From the NCBI RefSeq assembly GCF_000422725.1, contig NZ_AUGP01000025.1, positions 124,001 through 188,000 on the forward strand: a stretch of DNA of 64,000 nucleotides. Direction: 5' to 3'. Below, piece by piece: positions 16,208 through 25,411 of the stretch (the stretch's first letter is position 1; each line of letters opens with the position of its first letter). The notes under the pieces are model-generated. The model searched no databases. It was given only the letters and a program-made list of their open reading frames with translations, and was not told the origin of the DNA. This DNA comes from Flavobacterium subsaxonicum WB 4.1-42 = DSM 21790. GTDB taxonomy: Bacteria > Bacteroidota > Bacteroidia > Flavobacteriales > Flavobacteriaceae. The translations under genes were made by a program, and so were the position numbers.

Positions 16208-18634
16208 CTAAGATCCGCACATTTCGCAATCGTCCGGCTCTGCAGCACGAGATCGCTCAATCATGGCCTGAAATTCTGAAAGCTCTACCGCTGTAGCCTC
16301 TACAGGCACAGCAACAGGCTTAGCTTTTGGGGCTGCAATAGCCTCCACTTCCGGCTCTGCTTTTTTATCGTTATTAAGTGTAAACTTAATAGCATCAACC
16401 GCACTTTTTGTACGCAGGTAGTACATGCCTGTTTTTAGGCCACTTTGCCATGCATAAAAGTGCATAGACGTAAGCTTAGAGTACGATGCGTTTTCCATGA
16501 ACAGGTTAAGGCTTTGCGACTGGTCTATAAAATAACCACGCTGGCGGCTCATGTCTATAATGTCTTTCATACTCATTTCCCATACGGTTTTGTACAGGTC
16601 TTTAATATCCTGAGGTATGTTGTCTATATTCTGGATAGAACCGTTAGCTCTCATAACCTCTTGTTTAAGGCTCTCGTTCCAAAGGCCAAGCTCTACAAGG
16701 TCGTGCAGTAAGTGTTTGTTTACTACAATAAACTCGCCCGAAAGTACCCTACGGGTGTATATGTTAGAGGTATACGGCTCAAAAGCTTCGTTATTACCCA
16801 ATATTTGCGATGTAGATGCTGTTGGCATTGGCGCCATAAGCAATGAGTTGCGCACACCGTTTTCCATAACCTCTTTACGTAGCGAAGCCCAGTCCCAACG
16901 GCCGCTAAGGTCGCTGTCGTTAAGGCCCCAAAGGTTGTACTGAAATTCGCCCTGAGATATTGGCGAACCTGCGAATGATGAGTACGGACCTTCTTCTTTA
17001 GCCATTTCCATAGATGCGGTAACGGCAGCAAAGTAAATAGTCTCAAAAATTTCCTGGTTAAGGGCTTTTGCGGCATCGCTTGTAAACGGAAGGCGCATAA
17101 GTATAAAGGCATCGGCAAGGCCCTGTACACCCAACCCAACAGGGCGGTGGCGCAGGTTGCTGTTTTCTGCCTCTTTAACCGGGTAGTAGTTACGGTCTAT
17201 AACCTTGTTAAGGTTACGTGTAATGCGTTTGGTAACGTTAAATAAAAACTCGTGGTTAAATTTACCGTTCTCTACAAACATTGGTAATGATATAGAGGCA
17301 AGGTTACACACCGCGATTTCGTCTTCGCTGGTGTACTCCATAATCTCTGTACATAAGTTTGACGAACGAATGGTGCCAAGGTTTTTCTGGTTGGATTTTC
17401 TGTTGGCTGCATCTTTGTACAGCATGTAAGGCAATCCGGTCTCAATCTGCGATTCTAATATTTTTTCCCAAAGCTCACGTGCCTTAATGGTCTTGCGGCC
17501 TTTGTTGGCAGCCTCATAGCCCAGGTACATAGCATCGAACTCGTCGCTGTGTACGTTGTACAGGTTAGGGCACTCGTTAGGGCACATTAGTGTCCAGGTG
17601 CTGTCTTCCTGAACGCGTTTCATGAACAGATCCGGAATCCACATGGCAAGGAATAGGTCGCGCGTGCGCATCTCTTCTTTACCGGTATTTTTTCTAAGGT
17701 CAAGAAATTCAAAAATATCGGCATGCCAAGGCTCAAGGTAAACGGCAAAGCTGCCTTTACGCTTGCCACCGCCCTGGTCTACATAACGGGCCGTATCGTT
17801 AAACACCCTTAGCATGGGTACAATACCGTTGCTGGTACCGTTTGTACCACGAATGTACGATCCTGTTGCCCTAACGTTGTGTATAGATAAACCTATACCA
17901 CCGGCCGATTGCGATATCTTAGCCGTGTTGCGAAGCGTATCGTAAATACCGTCGATGCTGTCATCTTTCATTGAAAGAAGGAAGCAAGACGACATCTGTG
18001 CTTTTGGCGTACCGGCATTAAACAGGGTAGGCGTAGCATGGGTAAAGAATTTTTTAGACATAAGCTCATAAGTTTCTATGGCCGAGTCGATATCGTTAAG
18101 GTGAATACCTACAGATACACGCATAAGCATGTGCTGCGGGCGCTCTACAATTTGTCCGTTTATTTTAAGCAGGTACGAGCGCTCCAGGGTTTTAAACCCA
18201 AAGTAGTCGTAATTAAAATCGCGGTTGTATATAATGGTAGAGTCTAATCTTTCGGCATTGGCCATTATGGCATCATACACCTCGTCAGACAGTAGCGGAG
18301 ACTCCTGGTTGGTGCGAGGGTTAACATAATGGTACATATCCTTCATGGTTTCAGAGAAGGATTTTTTAGTGTTTTTATGTAAGTTGCTAACCGCAATACG
18401 GGCAGCAAGCTGGGCATAATCCGGGTGCGTAATAGTCATAGACGCTGCCGTTTCTGCCGCAAGGTTATCCAGTTCAGATGTAGTTACACCGTCATATAAT
18501 CCTTCAATAACGCGCATAGCCACCTTAATAGGGTCTACAAGGTCATTCAGTCCATAGCATAATTTCTTTACTCTGTCGGTAATCTTGTCAAACATTACCG
18601 GCTCTCTTTTTCCGTCTCTTTTTACTACATCCAT
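16208..18634 (-). CDS. nrdA: Ribonucleoside-diphosphate reductase, alpha subunit
   Basis: An 808-aa large subunit of class Ia RNR, which makes deoxyribonucleotides from NDPs. An ATP-cone ([18 protein letters not shown]...) occupies about residues 1-90. The catalytic domain shows SSCFLLSM (first active-site Cys), [11 protein letters not shown] with the radical Cys and Glu, and [10 protein letters not shown] (second redox Cys). The C-terminal tail ends in CEMCGS, the thioredoxin/glutaredoxin-reduced pair. A proline/alanine/valine-rich linker precedes that tail. nrdB lies 82 nt upstream and dinD 9 nt downstream, so the order is nrdB-nrdA-dinD. Confidence 0.97.
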   Translation of the reverse strand: MDVVKRDGKREPVMFDKITDRVKKLCYGLNDLVDPIKVAMRVIEGLYDGVTTSELDNLAAETAASMTITHPDYAQLAARIAVSNLHKNTKKSFSETMKDMYHYVNPRTNQESPLLSDEVYDAIMANAERLDSTIIYNRDFNYDYFGFKTLERSYLLKINGQIVERPQHMLMRVSVGIHLNDIDSAIETYELMSKKFFTHATPTLFNAGTPKAQMSSCFLLSMKDDSIDGIYDTLRNTAKISQSAGGIGLSIHNVRATGSYIRGTNGTSNGIVPMLRVFNDTARYVDQGGGKRKGSFAVYLEPWHADIFEFLDLRKNTGKEEMRTRDLFLAMWIPDLFMKRVQEDSTWTLMCPNECPNLYNVHSDEFDAMYLGYEAANKGRKTIKARELWEKILESQIETGLPYMLYKDAANRKSNQKNLGTIRSSNLCTEIMEYTSEDEIAVCNLASISLPMFVENGKFNHEFLFNVTKRITRNLNKVIDRNYYPVKEAENSNLRHRPVGLGVQGLADAFILMRLPFTSDAAKALNQEIFETIYFAAVTASMEMAKEEGPYSSFAGSPISQGEFQYNLWGLNDSDLSGRWDWASLRKEVMENGVRNSLLMAPMPTASTSQILGNNEAFEPYTSNIYTRRVLSGEFIVVNKHLLHDLVELGLWNESLKQEVMRANGSIQNIDNIPQDIKDLYKTVWEMSMKDIIDMSRQRGYFIDQSQSLNLFMENASYSKLTSMHFYAWQSGLKTGMYYLRTKSAVDAIKFTLNNDKKAEPEVEAIAAPKAKPVAVPVEATAVELSEFQAMIERSRAAEPDDCEMCGS

Positions 18635-18716
18635 AGGGCAATAATTTAAGGTTTAGTAACTTGGTGGGATTGCCAATGCGCTCCCTATTAATAATCTTGG
18701 TTGGTCTCTTGGTTGA

Positions 18717-19694
18717 TTAAAAATCAGCGTCGAAGCTAATTTTTTGAGAATCTTCGCCGTTGTTAATAACACCGGCTTTTTGGTATTCTGATACCCTTTT
18801 TTCAAAAAAGTTGGTTTTACCCTGTAACGATATCATATCCATAAAATCGAACGGGTTGCCGCCGTTGTACTGCCTTTCGCAGCCCAACTCTACTAAAAGC
18901 CTGTCGGCCACAAACTCCAGGTACTGTATCATCAGTACACTGTTCATGCCAATAAGGCTAACCGGTAACGACTCTGTAATAAACTCACGCTCAATATTAA
19001 GCGCATCTATAATAATTTCTTTAATACGGTCTTTAGGTACTTTGTTAACTAAATGGTGGTTGTGCAGGTGCACGGCAAAGTCGCAGTGTACGCCTTCGTC
19101 TCTCGATATAAGCTCGTTAGAAAAGGTTAAGCCCGGCATAAGGCCACGTTTTTTAAGCCAGAAAATAGAACAAAATGCACCCGAAAAGAAGATGCCTTCT
19201 ACGGCTGCAAAGGCAATAAGCCTTTCGGCGAAAGAGTCGCTCTCGATCCATTTAAGGGCCCAGTCGGCTTTTTTCTTAATAGCCGGGAATACCTCTAATG
19301 CACGGAACAGCTGGTCTTTCTCAACTTCATCCTTAACATACGTGTCTATAAGCAGCGAGTAGGTTTCGCTGTGTATGTTTTCCATCATGATCTGGAAACC
19401 ATAAAAGAATTTAGCCTCGGCATACTGCACTTCGTTCACAAAATTCTCAGCAAGGTTCTCGTTCACAATCCCGTCAGACGCGGCAAAAAAAGCAAGTATA
19501 TGTTTAATAAAGTATTTCTCGTCGGTGCTTAATTTGGTGTTCCAGTCGTTAAGGTCCTGGTGTAGGTCAATTTCTTCTGCAGTCCAAAAACTTGCCTCCA
19601 TTTTTTTGTACCAGTCCCAGATATCGTGGTGTTTTATCGGAAAAATCACAAAGCGGTTCTTGTTCTCTTGTAAAATGGGTTCTATTGCAGACAT
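18717..19694 (-). CDS. nrdB: Ribonucleoside-diphosphate reductase, beta subunit
   Basis: A 325-aa diiron/radical subunit of class Ia RNR. The metal ligands and radical residue line up with E. coli spacing: Asp74, Glu105, His108 and Tyr112 (in [15 protein letters not shown]), plus the later Glu/His set around [21 protein letters not shown]. The presence of the Tyr points to a normal tyrosyl-radical enzyme, not an Mn-only or Tyr-less form. The upstream region is AT-rich with repeated TTTACA words that may be regulatory. It is first in the nrdB-nrdA-dinD unit. Confidence 0.97.
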   Translation of the reverse strand: MSAIEPILQENKNRFVIFPIKHHDIWDWYKKMEASFWTAEEIDLHQDLNDWNTKLSTDEKYFIKHILAFFAASDGIVNENLAENFVNEVQYAEAKFFYGFQIMMENIHSETYSLLIDTYVKDEVEKDQLFRALEVFPAIKKKADWALKWIESDSFAERLIAFAAVEGIFFSGAFCSIFWLKKRGLMPGLTFSNELISRDEGVHCDFAVHLHNHHLVNKVPKDRIKEIIIDALNIEREFITESLPVSLIGMNSVLMIQYLEFVADRLLVELGCERQYNGGNPFDFMDMISLQGKTNFFEKRVSEYQKAGVINNGEDSQKISFDADF

Positions 19695-19797
19695 ACTATT
19701 TTGACTTTTATGGTATTATAAAAAATGATATTATTCTAAAGGCGGATTACAAAGATTGCGATTTGATTTAGAAAATCAAACCTAAACTTGTAACTAC

Positions 19798-19925
19798 TTA
19801 TTCACAATTTTGGAGAGTTCTTAACAACAGTAAAATTTACATTGTTTACAATAAAATTTTACAAAATATTGAAATTCAATAAATTAAAAAATTTAACAGT
19901 AGCAAAAGTTTACAATTAATTTACA
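19798..19925. promoter_or_regulatory. AT-rich nrdB upstream region with five TTTACA words and a DnaA-box-like site
   Basis: TTTACA occurs at 19836, 19845, 19858, 19909 and 19920, all in one orientation (TGTAAA on the nrdB strand). TTATTCACA at 19798-19806 resembles a DnaA box. The region lies between the end of the DUF3109 gene and the nrdB start. A regulatory role is inferred from the repetition and position. Confidence 0.35.
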
Positions 19926-19940
19926 CTTAAACAGAGTGTT

Positions 19941-20537
19941 TTAAAGGCGTTTACGGCGGTTTGGTAAAGGGTTTTGTTTAAGTTCGTCGGCAACTTTTTC
20001 CAGTTCCATGTACCAGTCTGCGCCAAATTTTCGTATAAGGGCTTCCTTTACAAATTTGTAAACCGGCACTTCTAATTCTTTACCCAGGGAGCAGGCAGGG
20101 CTGCAAATATCCCAACGGTCGTAATTAACGGCGGCAAAATCGGTAAAGTCTTTTACACGAATGGGGTACAGGTGGCAAGATACCGGTTTTTTCCAGGTAA
20201 CAATACCCTGGTTGTAGGCTTGCTCTATACCGCAAAGCGCTGTCTTACCGTCAAAAATAACGTAAGCGCAGTCTTTGTTGTCTATAAGAGGGGTTTCAAG
20301 GTCGCCATCGGTACCGTTAACCCAGGTGCCCTGGGCTTCTATGGCAGCAATACCTTCTTTTCTAAGAAAAGGTTTAACCAATGGGTATATCTCCTCAAGT
20401 ATTTTGGTTTCTTCTTCATTAAGCGGTGCTCCTGCATCGCCATCTACACAGCATGCCCCCTTGCAAGCCGATAGGTTGCAAACGAACTCTTTTTCTAAAA
20501 TGTCTTCTGAGACTATGGTTTTTCCTAATTGAAACAT
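19941..20537 (-). CDS. DUF3109 (YkgJ-like Cys-cluster) protein
   Basis: About 198 aa, starting MFQLGKTIVSEDIL. It has an N-terminal Cys cluster CNLSACKGACC, then Cys-containing stretches ALCGIEQAYN, VSCHLYPIRV and DICSPACSLG, the pattern of the DUF3109/YkgJ family thought to bind zinc or an iron-sulfur cluster. The biochemical role is unknown. The start is set at the ATG at 20537, which lies only 5 nt after a -7 box (20542-20549), suggesting a leaderless transcript. The longer frame to 20564 would start upstream of the promoter. It is divergent from marC. Confidence 0.85.
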   Translation of the reverse strand: MFQLGKTIVSEDILEKEFVCNLSACKGACCVDGDAGAPLNEEETKILEEIYPLVKPFLRKEGIAAIEAQGTWVNGTDGDLETPLIDNKDCAYVIFDGKTALCGIEQAYNQGIVTWKKPVSCHLYPIRVKDFTDFAAVNYDRWDICSPACSLGKELEVPVYKFVKEALIRKFGADWYMELEKVADELKQNPLPNRRKRL

Positions 20538-20541
20538 GGGG

Positions 20542-20549
20542 CAAAGATA
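20542..20549 (-). promoter_or_regulatory. Bacteroidota -7 box (TATCTTTG) with start codon 5 nt downstream
   Basis: On the minus strand TATCTTTG is followed by CCCC and then ATG. This places the expected transcription start on or next to the start codon of the DUF3109 gene. Confidence 0.5.
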
Positions 20550-20611
20550 GGCAAAGTTGCCCAAATTAGTTTGTAATCTAACCGCTGCAAAAATATTAAA
20601 TTGCCATTTTA

Positions 20612-20642
20612 TTGGTACGTGCCTTATTTATAGGTAATTTTG
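20612..20642 (+). promoter_or_regulatory. Bacteroidota promoter (TTG-N20-TAATTTTG)
   Basis: Both elements are present with a 20-nt spacer. The start codon of marC lies 20 nt after the -7 box. Confidence 0.65.
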
Positions 20643-20661
20643 CACGCACAAAATTTTTGTT

Positions 20662-21255
20662 ATGGGATTAGACTGGGTAGACGCTTTTAACTGGAAAGAA
20701 ATCTTTACCATAAGCATGGTGCTTTTTGCCGTTATAGACATTGTGGGCAGTGTGCCCATAATAGTAGACCTGCGCAATAAACTGGGCCACATACAAAGCG
20801 AAAAAGCCTCTATAGTAGCTATGTTTATTATGATAGTGTTTTTGTTTGTGGGCGAAGAGATACTTAAGCTTATTGGCATAGATGCCAGCTCTTTTGCCGT
20901 TGCCGGATCGTTCGTGCTGTTTTTTTTAGCGCTCGAAATGATATTGGGCATACGCCTTTATAAAGAAGACAGCCCCAGCACGGCCTCTATTGTGCCCATA
21001 GCATTCCCACTAATTGCAGGTGCCGGTACCATGACAACCTTACTGTCTTTACGTGCCGAGTACGAAAAGATAAACATTATAATTGCCATTATTATTAACG
21101 TAGTGGTAGTGTATGCCGTGTTAAAATCATCGGCTAAAATAGAAAAGATTTTGGGCAACAATGGCCTGGGCGTAATACGTAAAGTGTTTGGGGTAATACT
21201 TTTAGCTATAGCTGTTAAATTATTTGCCTCTAATGTTAAACAATTGTTTGCCTAA
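20662..21255 (+). CDS. MarC-family (UPF0056) membrane protein
   Basis: A 197-aa protein with six hydrophobic segments in the order usual for MarC/YhgN: VLFAVIDIVGSVPIIVDLR, a short polar loop, IVAMFIMIVFLFVGEEI, a third segment ending in LALEMILGIRLY, and IVPIAFPLIAGAGTMTTLLSL (the conserved P-L-I-A-G-G/A block). MarC proteins were once thought to cause multidrug resistance, but this is not supported; their substrate is unknown. It has its own promoter and is followed by a small membrane protein on the same strand. Confidence 0.9.
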   Translation: MGLDWVDAFNWKEIFTISMVLFAVIDIVGSVPIIVDLRNKLGHIQSEKASIVAMFIMIVFLFVGEEILKLIGIDASSFAVAGSFVLFFLALEMILGIRLYKEDSPSTASIVPIAFPLIAGAGTMTTLLSLRAEYEKINIIIAIIINVVVVYAVLKSSAKIEKILGNNGLGVIRKVFGVILLAIAVKLFASNVKQLFA

Positions 21256-21316
21256 TATTATATTTTTTAATTTTAGGGCCAACAAATAGTCTATATCACC
21301 TTAAGATATATTTACA

Positions 21317-21517
21317 ATGAAAACTTTTATTTACATCCTGATAGTCTTAGCATTAGGACTTACCATTTTTAATGTTACACAGCTTGATTTCAGCAACTTA
21401 CTGGAAGGTAACAGCGTTGTGGCATTAATTGGCATTATAGCATCGTTGTGTGCTATATGCATTCTTTTAATTTTTAAAAGTGCCCAAAGCATAGACGAGA
21501 AAACAAGAAACCGATAA
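21317..21517 (+). CDS. Small two-helix membrane protein (66 aa)
   Basis: MKTFIYILIVLALGLTIFNV forms one hydrophobic helix and VVALIGIIASLCAICILLIF another. They are joined by a short polar loop and followed by a charged tail (KSAQSIDEKTRNR). No family recognised. It lies 61 nt after marC and 5 nt before the FAD-oxidoreductase start, so it is probably in one unit with the latter. Its position and length suggest an accessory membrane subunit, which is an inference only. Confidence 0.65.
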   Translation: MKTFIYILIVLALGLTIFNVTQLDFSNLLEGNSVVALIGIIASLCAICILLIFKSAQSIDEKTRNR

Positions 21518-21522
21518 AATTT

Positions 21523-22143
21523 ATGTTTGATTTACTTATTGTAGGTGGCGGTGTTGCAGGTGTTTCCTGCGCCCTGATCCTTGGTTCCGGCCTTACCCGT
21601 GCGTATGGCGAAGGCAAAAAAGTTGGTATTTTTACCCACCAGAAAGCCTCTTCTTTACAAAACGGCCTTTATAACAATGCATATGGCATTGCTCCCGGTA
21701 CCCGCGGGGCCGATTTATTAACTACAAGCCTTGAGCACCTTGCTACAACGTATCCGTTGGTTGAGCAAATTCCTTTAGAAAAAGTACTGAATGTAGAAGG
21801 CACTGCCGGAAACTTTACCGTTACTACCAACAAAGATACCTACCAGGCTAAAAGTGTTGTGGTAGCTATAGGGTCGGCCAATAGCTTTGATTTTGAAGGC
21901 CTTATGCAGTATGTTGTACCGCATAAAAAAGCAATGCCCGAAAAAAACCGCATACAGCTTGTTAACGATGACCACGTTATTGCCGAAGGTCTATACGTAG
22001 CCGGAACCCTTGCCGGAACCCGAAGCCAGCTTGCTATTGCAGCAGGAAGCGGTGCCGCCGTTGGTGCCGATATACTAAGCTTATGGAACGATGGCAAGCA
22101 TACACAGGCACACGATAGCGTACCTAAGCAGGCAACAGTTTAA
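21523..22143 (+). CDS. Short NAD(P)/FAD-dependent oxidoreductase (thioredoxin-reductase-like)
   Basis: A 206-aa flavoprotein. The FAD-binding GGGVAGVSCALILG motif is at residues 8-21, and the C-terminal GLYVAGTLAGTRSQLAIAAGSGAAVGADI resembles the FAD-binding C-terminus of thioredoxin-reductase-like proteins. The central NADPH domain and the CxxC redox pair of true thioredoxin reductases are missing, so it is about 100 residues shorter than that family. The N-terminal segment has MFDLLIV with no signal peptide. It may be a distinct short subfamily. It is followed by a terminator. Confidence 0.78.
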   Translation: MFDLLIVGGGVAGVSCALILGSGLTRAYGEGKKVGIFTHQKASSLQNGLYNNAYGIAPGTRGADLLTTSLEHLATTYPLVEQIPLEKVLNVEGTAGNFTVTTNKDTYQAKSVVVAIGSANSFDFEGLMQYVVPHKKAMPEKNRIQLVNDDHVIAEGLYVAGTLAGTRSQLAIAAGSGAAVGADILSLWNDGKHTQAHDSVPKQATV

Positions 22144-22205
22144 CCGTTAGGGGTTTGTAGTTTTGAGTTTAAGGTTGCCAATCATGCTTAAGTATTGAGT
22201 ATGAG

Positions 22206-22232
22206 TGTCATTCCGACGAAGGAGGAATCTAA
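22206..22232. repeat. Half copy of the 2.4-3.0-kb array element
   Basis: GTCATTCCGACGAAGGAGG and AATCT match the second arm of the inverted repeat at 2469-3050, here alone in the 3' flank of the FAD-oxidoreductase gene. Nothing else coding is seen from 22144 to 22363. Confidence 0.65.
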
Positions 22233-22259
22233 AACCTACAGCAATAGATGATATAAAAC

Positions 22260-22290
22260 AAAAAGCAACCCATTGTGGGTTGCTTTTTTA
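22260..22290. terminator. Rho-independent terminator
   Basis: Stem AAAAGCAACCCA / TGGGTTGCTTTT with a TTG loop and a T run, between the convergent oxidoreductase and DUF3078 genes. It can work in both directions. Confidence 0.9.
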
Positions 22291-22363
22291 TTTTGCAGAA
22301 GATTCTAACAGTCCAAAAATGTTCTAACAATCTAATGTTCTAACAATCTAACCATCTGATAAT

Positions 22364-23314
22364 CTAAAAAGTATAGCTAAGCCCAACACCAAGGGTTTGC
22401 TTAAGCTGTACTTTAGGGCCGCCTGTTACTACAGTGCCGGCAACTTCTTCGCTTGATTTAATATCATCATCATAAATAAAGTTGGCGCCAATGTTTGCTT
22501 TAACGTACTCGTTAACAGTCATATCCAGCTGTAGCTGATAGTTAACATCTATGTTGCCAAAGCTGTTAAGGTAATCGGTATAAAGGGTAATGCGGTTGTC
22601 TAACATTATGTTTTTAAACACCTGCCTTTTAAACTGGCCGGTAAAAAGCATACCCACCTCGGTACGCGATCGTTTACCGGGGGTTATAATGTTGCCATCG
22701 GCATCTTTAACGGCGGCTTCAACCCCAAAAGCACCCTGATCTGCAAGAAACTGGTTTAATACCAACGTGGTTTTATCGGTAAGTGGAGAAAGGTACAGGG
22801 TTAGCCCTAAATCTTTTCTAATATACTCGCTACCAACCCCGAGGAATATAGTAGCGGGGGCAAACGGACCCGATATCTCAGCCGTAGTATTAGGGTAAGA
22901 ATAACCGTTGCTAAACTGGGTGTTAAAGTTAAACTTGGCACTATAGTACCAGTTAGATACAGTGTCGCGGCGGTAGCCAAAAGTGGAGTTGAACTGAAAC
23001 TGGTCGTCGGTCTTGCGCAGTTCCTGGCCTTCCTGGCTGTTAATACCGTACCTGATAATCAGTTCGTTAAGCCAGTTGATATTTTTGCGGGTGTATTTAC
23101 GTGTAAAATTGCCCTTAGCCAGTACCGATACCGAGTTATTACCACCCACGCTCCAGTTTACAAAGGCAATTTCGCTAATATCAAGCCCTACAACATTGGT
23201 GCGTTCCCAGTAGGTAATAGAGTCAGGCAATGTGGTGGTTATCAATACCTGAGAGCGGCCTTTTTGGGCAAATGCAATAAGTAGTAAAGCTATTAAACAG
23301 GCTTTCAATCTCAT
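22364..23314 (-). CDS. DUF3078-family exported protein
   Basis: A 316-aa protein with a signal peptide (MRLKACLIALLLIAFAQKGRSQ). The body is a beta-strand-rich, aromatic-ended protein (VGLDISEIAFVNWSVGGNNS, YYSAKFNFNTQFSNGYSYPN, ...LGVGLSYTF) with the C-terminal Phe typical of outer-membrane beta-barrels. The NWSVGGNNSV block is characteristic of DUF3078, a Bacteroidota family. Function unknown; an outer-membrane barrel is inferred. It is downstream of dxs on the same strand with only 46 nt between, so they may be co-transcribed. Confidence 0.85.
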   Translation of the reverse strand: MRLKACLIALLLIAFAQKGRSQVLITTTLPDSITYWERTNVVGLDISEIAFVNWSVGGNNSVSVLAKGNFTRKYTRKNINWLNELIIRYGINSQEGQELRKTDDQFQFNSTFGYRRDTVSNWYYSAKFNFNTQFSNGYSYPNTTAEISGPFAPATIFLGVGSEYIRKDLGLTLYLSPLTDKTTLVLNQFLADQGAFGVEAAVKDADGNIITPGKRSRTEVGMLFTGQFKRQVFKNIMLDNRITLYTDYLNSFGNIDVNYQLQLDMTVNEYVKANIGANFIYDDDIKSSEEVAGTVVTGGPKVQLKQTLGVGLSYTF

Positions 23315-23360
23315 CTAAAACGTTTTTTTAATTGGAAATAGTTTGCAAAAGTCGGCATTT

Positions 23361-25130
23361 TCAGCAAGCTGAAAAAATATCCGATAAAGATTTAACGTCA
23401 ATATTACAGTAATGTTGTAACTCGCTGGTACTGCCGTGCTCTATAAAAGAGTCCGGAACGCCTAACGTTTTTATTTCCAAAGAATAATTATTTTTTGCCG
23501 CGAAAAAAATAATACTGCTTCCAAAACCACCAATTACAGTGCCGTCTTCCACTGTAATTATTTTCTTATGACTTTTAAAAATGGCGTGCAGCGCATCTTC
23601 ATCCAACGGCTTTACAAAACCAAAATGATAGTGCGAAAAAAGGCTTGATTTTTCACTTTCGGATATTGAGATCGCCACATTATTGCCAATTGTGCCGGTA
23701 GAAAGTACGGCAACATCGGTTCCGGTTTTTAAGGGCACCGCTTTGCCCATTTCAATTTTTAAAAAAGGCAGCTGCCAGTTTACATTCTGGCTTCGCCCGC
23801 GCGGGTACCTGATAGCAATAGGATGCTCTAACCCAAGTTGGGCGGTGTACAATATGTTGCGAAGCTCGCTCTCATTAAGCGGGGCAAAAATAATAAGGTT
23901 GGGTATGCAGTTAAGGTAGGCAATATCAAACACGCCGTGGTGGGTGGCACCATCTTCGCCCACAAGGCCGGCGCGGTCCAGGCAAAAAATAACGGGCAGG
24001 TTTTGCAGGGCCACATCGTGAATAACCTGATCGTAAGCACGTTGCAAAAAAGTAGAGTAAATATTGCAAAACACCACCATGCCCTGTGTAGCCATGCCGG
24101 CGGCCAAGGTAACGGCATGCTGCTCTGCAATACCCACATCTATAGCTCTTTGCGGGAAAGCTTCCATCATAAACTTCATCGAACTACCCGATGGCATGGC
24201 CGGGGTAATGCCTATAATCTTAGGGTTTTGCTGTGCCAGTTCTACCAGCGTAAGCCCAAAAACATCCTGGTATTTGGGTGGCAGGTGGCTATCGGCTACA
24301 GCCAGCACCTCGCCGGTTAGTTTGTCAAATTTACCCGGGGCGTGGTACTTAACCTGGTCTTCTTCAGCCTGTTTAAGTCCCTTGCCCTTAGTGGTAATTA
24401 TATGCAGGAATTTTGGCCCCTTAGTATTTTTAAGTTTTGTAAGCTCTTTTAAAAGCGTGGTAAAGTCGTGCCCGTCTACAGGGCCGGTATAATCAAAGTT
24501 AAGCGACTTTATCATGTTGTTTTGCCTCGGGTTCCTGCCGTCCTTAACCTGGGTAAGGTAGTGTTTAAGCGCGCCAACACTGGGGTCTATGCCAATGGCG
24601 TTGTCGTTTAAAATTACCAACAGGTTAGCATCCGTAACCCCCGCATGGTTAAGGCCTTCAAACGCCATGCCCGATGCTATACTGGCATCGCCAATAACGG
24701 CAATGTGGTTTTTAGCCGTATCGCCCTTTATTTGCGAGGCTATTGCCATGCCCAGCGCCGCCGAAATTGATGTGCTGCTGTGGCCGGTGCCAAAGGTATC
24801 GTACTCGCTTTCGCTACGTTTAGGGAAACCGCTAATGCCGCCCAGTTGGCGGTTGGTGTCAAAATTATCTTTACGGCCGGTAAGTATCTTGTGGCCGTAC
24901 GCCTGGTGGCCCACATCCCAAACCAAAAGGTCGTTGGGCGTATCAAAAACATAGTGCAGTGCAATTGTAAGCTCTACCACGCCAAGGCTTGCGCCAAGGT
25001 GACCCTCTTTAACCGATACAATATCTATAATAAACTCCCGCAACTCGGCAGCCAGTTGCGGCAACTGCTCCGGCATTAGTTTTCTAATATCGTTGGGGTA
25101 CTGTATGGTATCTAATAATTTGCCTGCCAT
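23361..25130 (-). CDS. dxs: 1-deoxy-D-xylulose-5-phosphate synthase
   Basis: A thiamine-diphosphate enzyme that condenses pyruvate and glyceraldehyde-3-phosphate, the first step of the MEP isoprenoid pathway. 589 aa from the ATG at 25130 (MAGKLLDTIQYP). Diagnostic blocks: LVWDVGHQAYGHKILTGRK, GTGHSSTSISAALGMA, VIGDASIASGMAFEGLNH (ThDP-binding), VGIAEQHAVTLAAGMA and RAGLVGEDGATHHGVFD. The frame stays open upstream to 25361, but that part reads through intergenic palindromic repeats (KERG/SFGEGLGVR-like peptides) and is not coding. A hairpin-forming terminal repeat at 25140-25172 lies 9 nt from the start codon. Confidence 0.96.
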   Translation of the reverse strand: MAGKLLDTIQYPNDIRKLMPEQLPQLAAELREFIIDIVSVKEGHLGASLGVVELTIALHYVFDTPNDLLVWDVGHQAYGHKILTGRKDNFDTNRQLGGISGFPKRSESEYDTFGTGHSSTSISAALGMAIASQIKGDTAKNHIAVIGDASIASGMAFEGLNHAGVTDANLLVILNDNAIGIDPSVGALKHYLTQVKDGRNPRQNNMIKSLNFDYTGPVDGHDFTTLLKELTKLKNTKGPKFLHIITTKGKGLKQAEEDQVKYHAPGKFDKLTGEVLAVADSHLPPKYQDVFGLTLVELAQQNPKIIGITPAMPSGSSMKFMMEAFPQRAIDVGIAEQHAVTLAAGMATQGMVVFCNIYSTFLQRAYDQVIHDVALQNLPVIFCLDRAGLVGEDGATHHGVFDIAYLNCIPNLIIFAPLNESELRNILYTAQLGLEHPIAIRYPRGRSQNVNWQLPFLKIEMGKAVPLKTGTDVAVLSTGTIGNNVAISISESEKSSLFSHYHFGFVKPLDEDALHAIFKSHKKIITVEDGTVIGGFGSSIIFFAAKNNYSLEIKTLGVPDSFIEHGSTSELQHYCNIDVKSLSDIFSAC

Positions 25131-25139
25131 GATTTTGGA

Positions 25140-25172
25140 CCTCACCCCCAGCCCCTCTCCAAAGGAGAGGGG
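25140..25172. repeat. Single palindromic terminal repeat in the dxs leader
   Basis: CCTCACCCCCAGCCCC followed by TCTCC AAA GGAGAGGGG: one 33-nt end of the element family, with an internal 9-bp stem. It ends 9 nt before the dxs start codon, so a hairpin would sit over or next to the ribosome-binding region. No partner end lies close by in the right orientation. Confidence 0.75.
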
Positions 25173-25262
25173 AGCGAGCTTCGTGGATTTATTGTTGTAA
25201 GGCAAATTTACGATATAATGCAATAGGTTTGAAAAGGAACGTGTGAGCAAAATGGGTTTAGT

Positions 25263-25411
25263 CCTCACCCCCAGCCCCTCTCCACACGAGCGCAGCGAAC
25301 TGGCGCAACAAAGGAGGGCAGCTACACTCGGGTGTTTGAATAGAGATAACAATTGCCACACTATACCCGTTCCAGGCTCCCCTCTCCTTCGGAGAGGGGT
25401 TGGGGGAGAGA
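25263..25411. mobile_element. Gene-less inverted-repeat element (MITE-like), copy upstream of dxs
   Basis: The left end CCTCACCCCCAGCCCC... has a long loop (25281-25313). It is followed by the subterminal block GGGCAGCTACACTC, a ~30-nt core, the block CTATACCCGTTCCAGGCTCC, and the right end to 25411. Both subterminal blocks recur in the element at 47715-47851 while the cores differ, so these are two members of one family. The right end reads GGGGGAGAG in place of GGGGGTGAGG. No coding sequence fits inside. Confidence 0.7.

Noticed and set aside
19798..19806. Replication origin
   Set aside because: Only a single DnaA-like box, and no dnaA or other origin-linked gene nearby.
25131..25361. N-terminal extension of DXS
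   Set aside because: The frame is open but its sequence is the translated palindromic repeats (SFGEGLGVR-type peptides). The conserved DXS start is at 25130.
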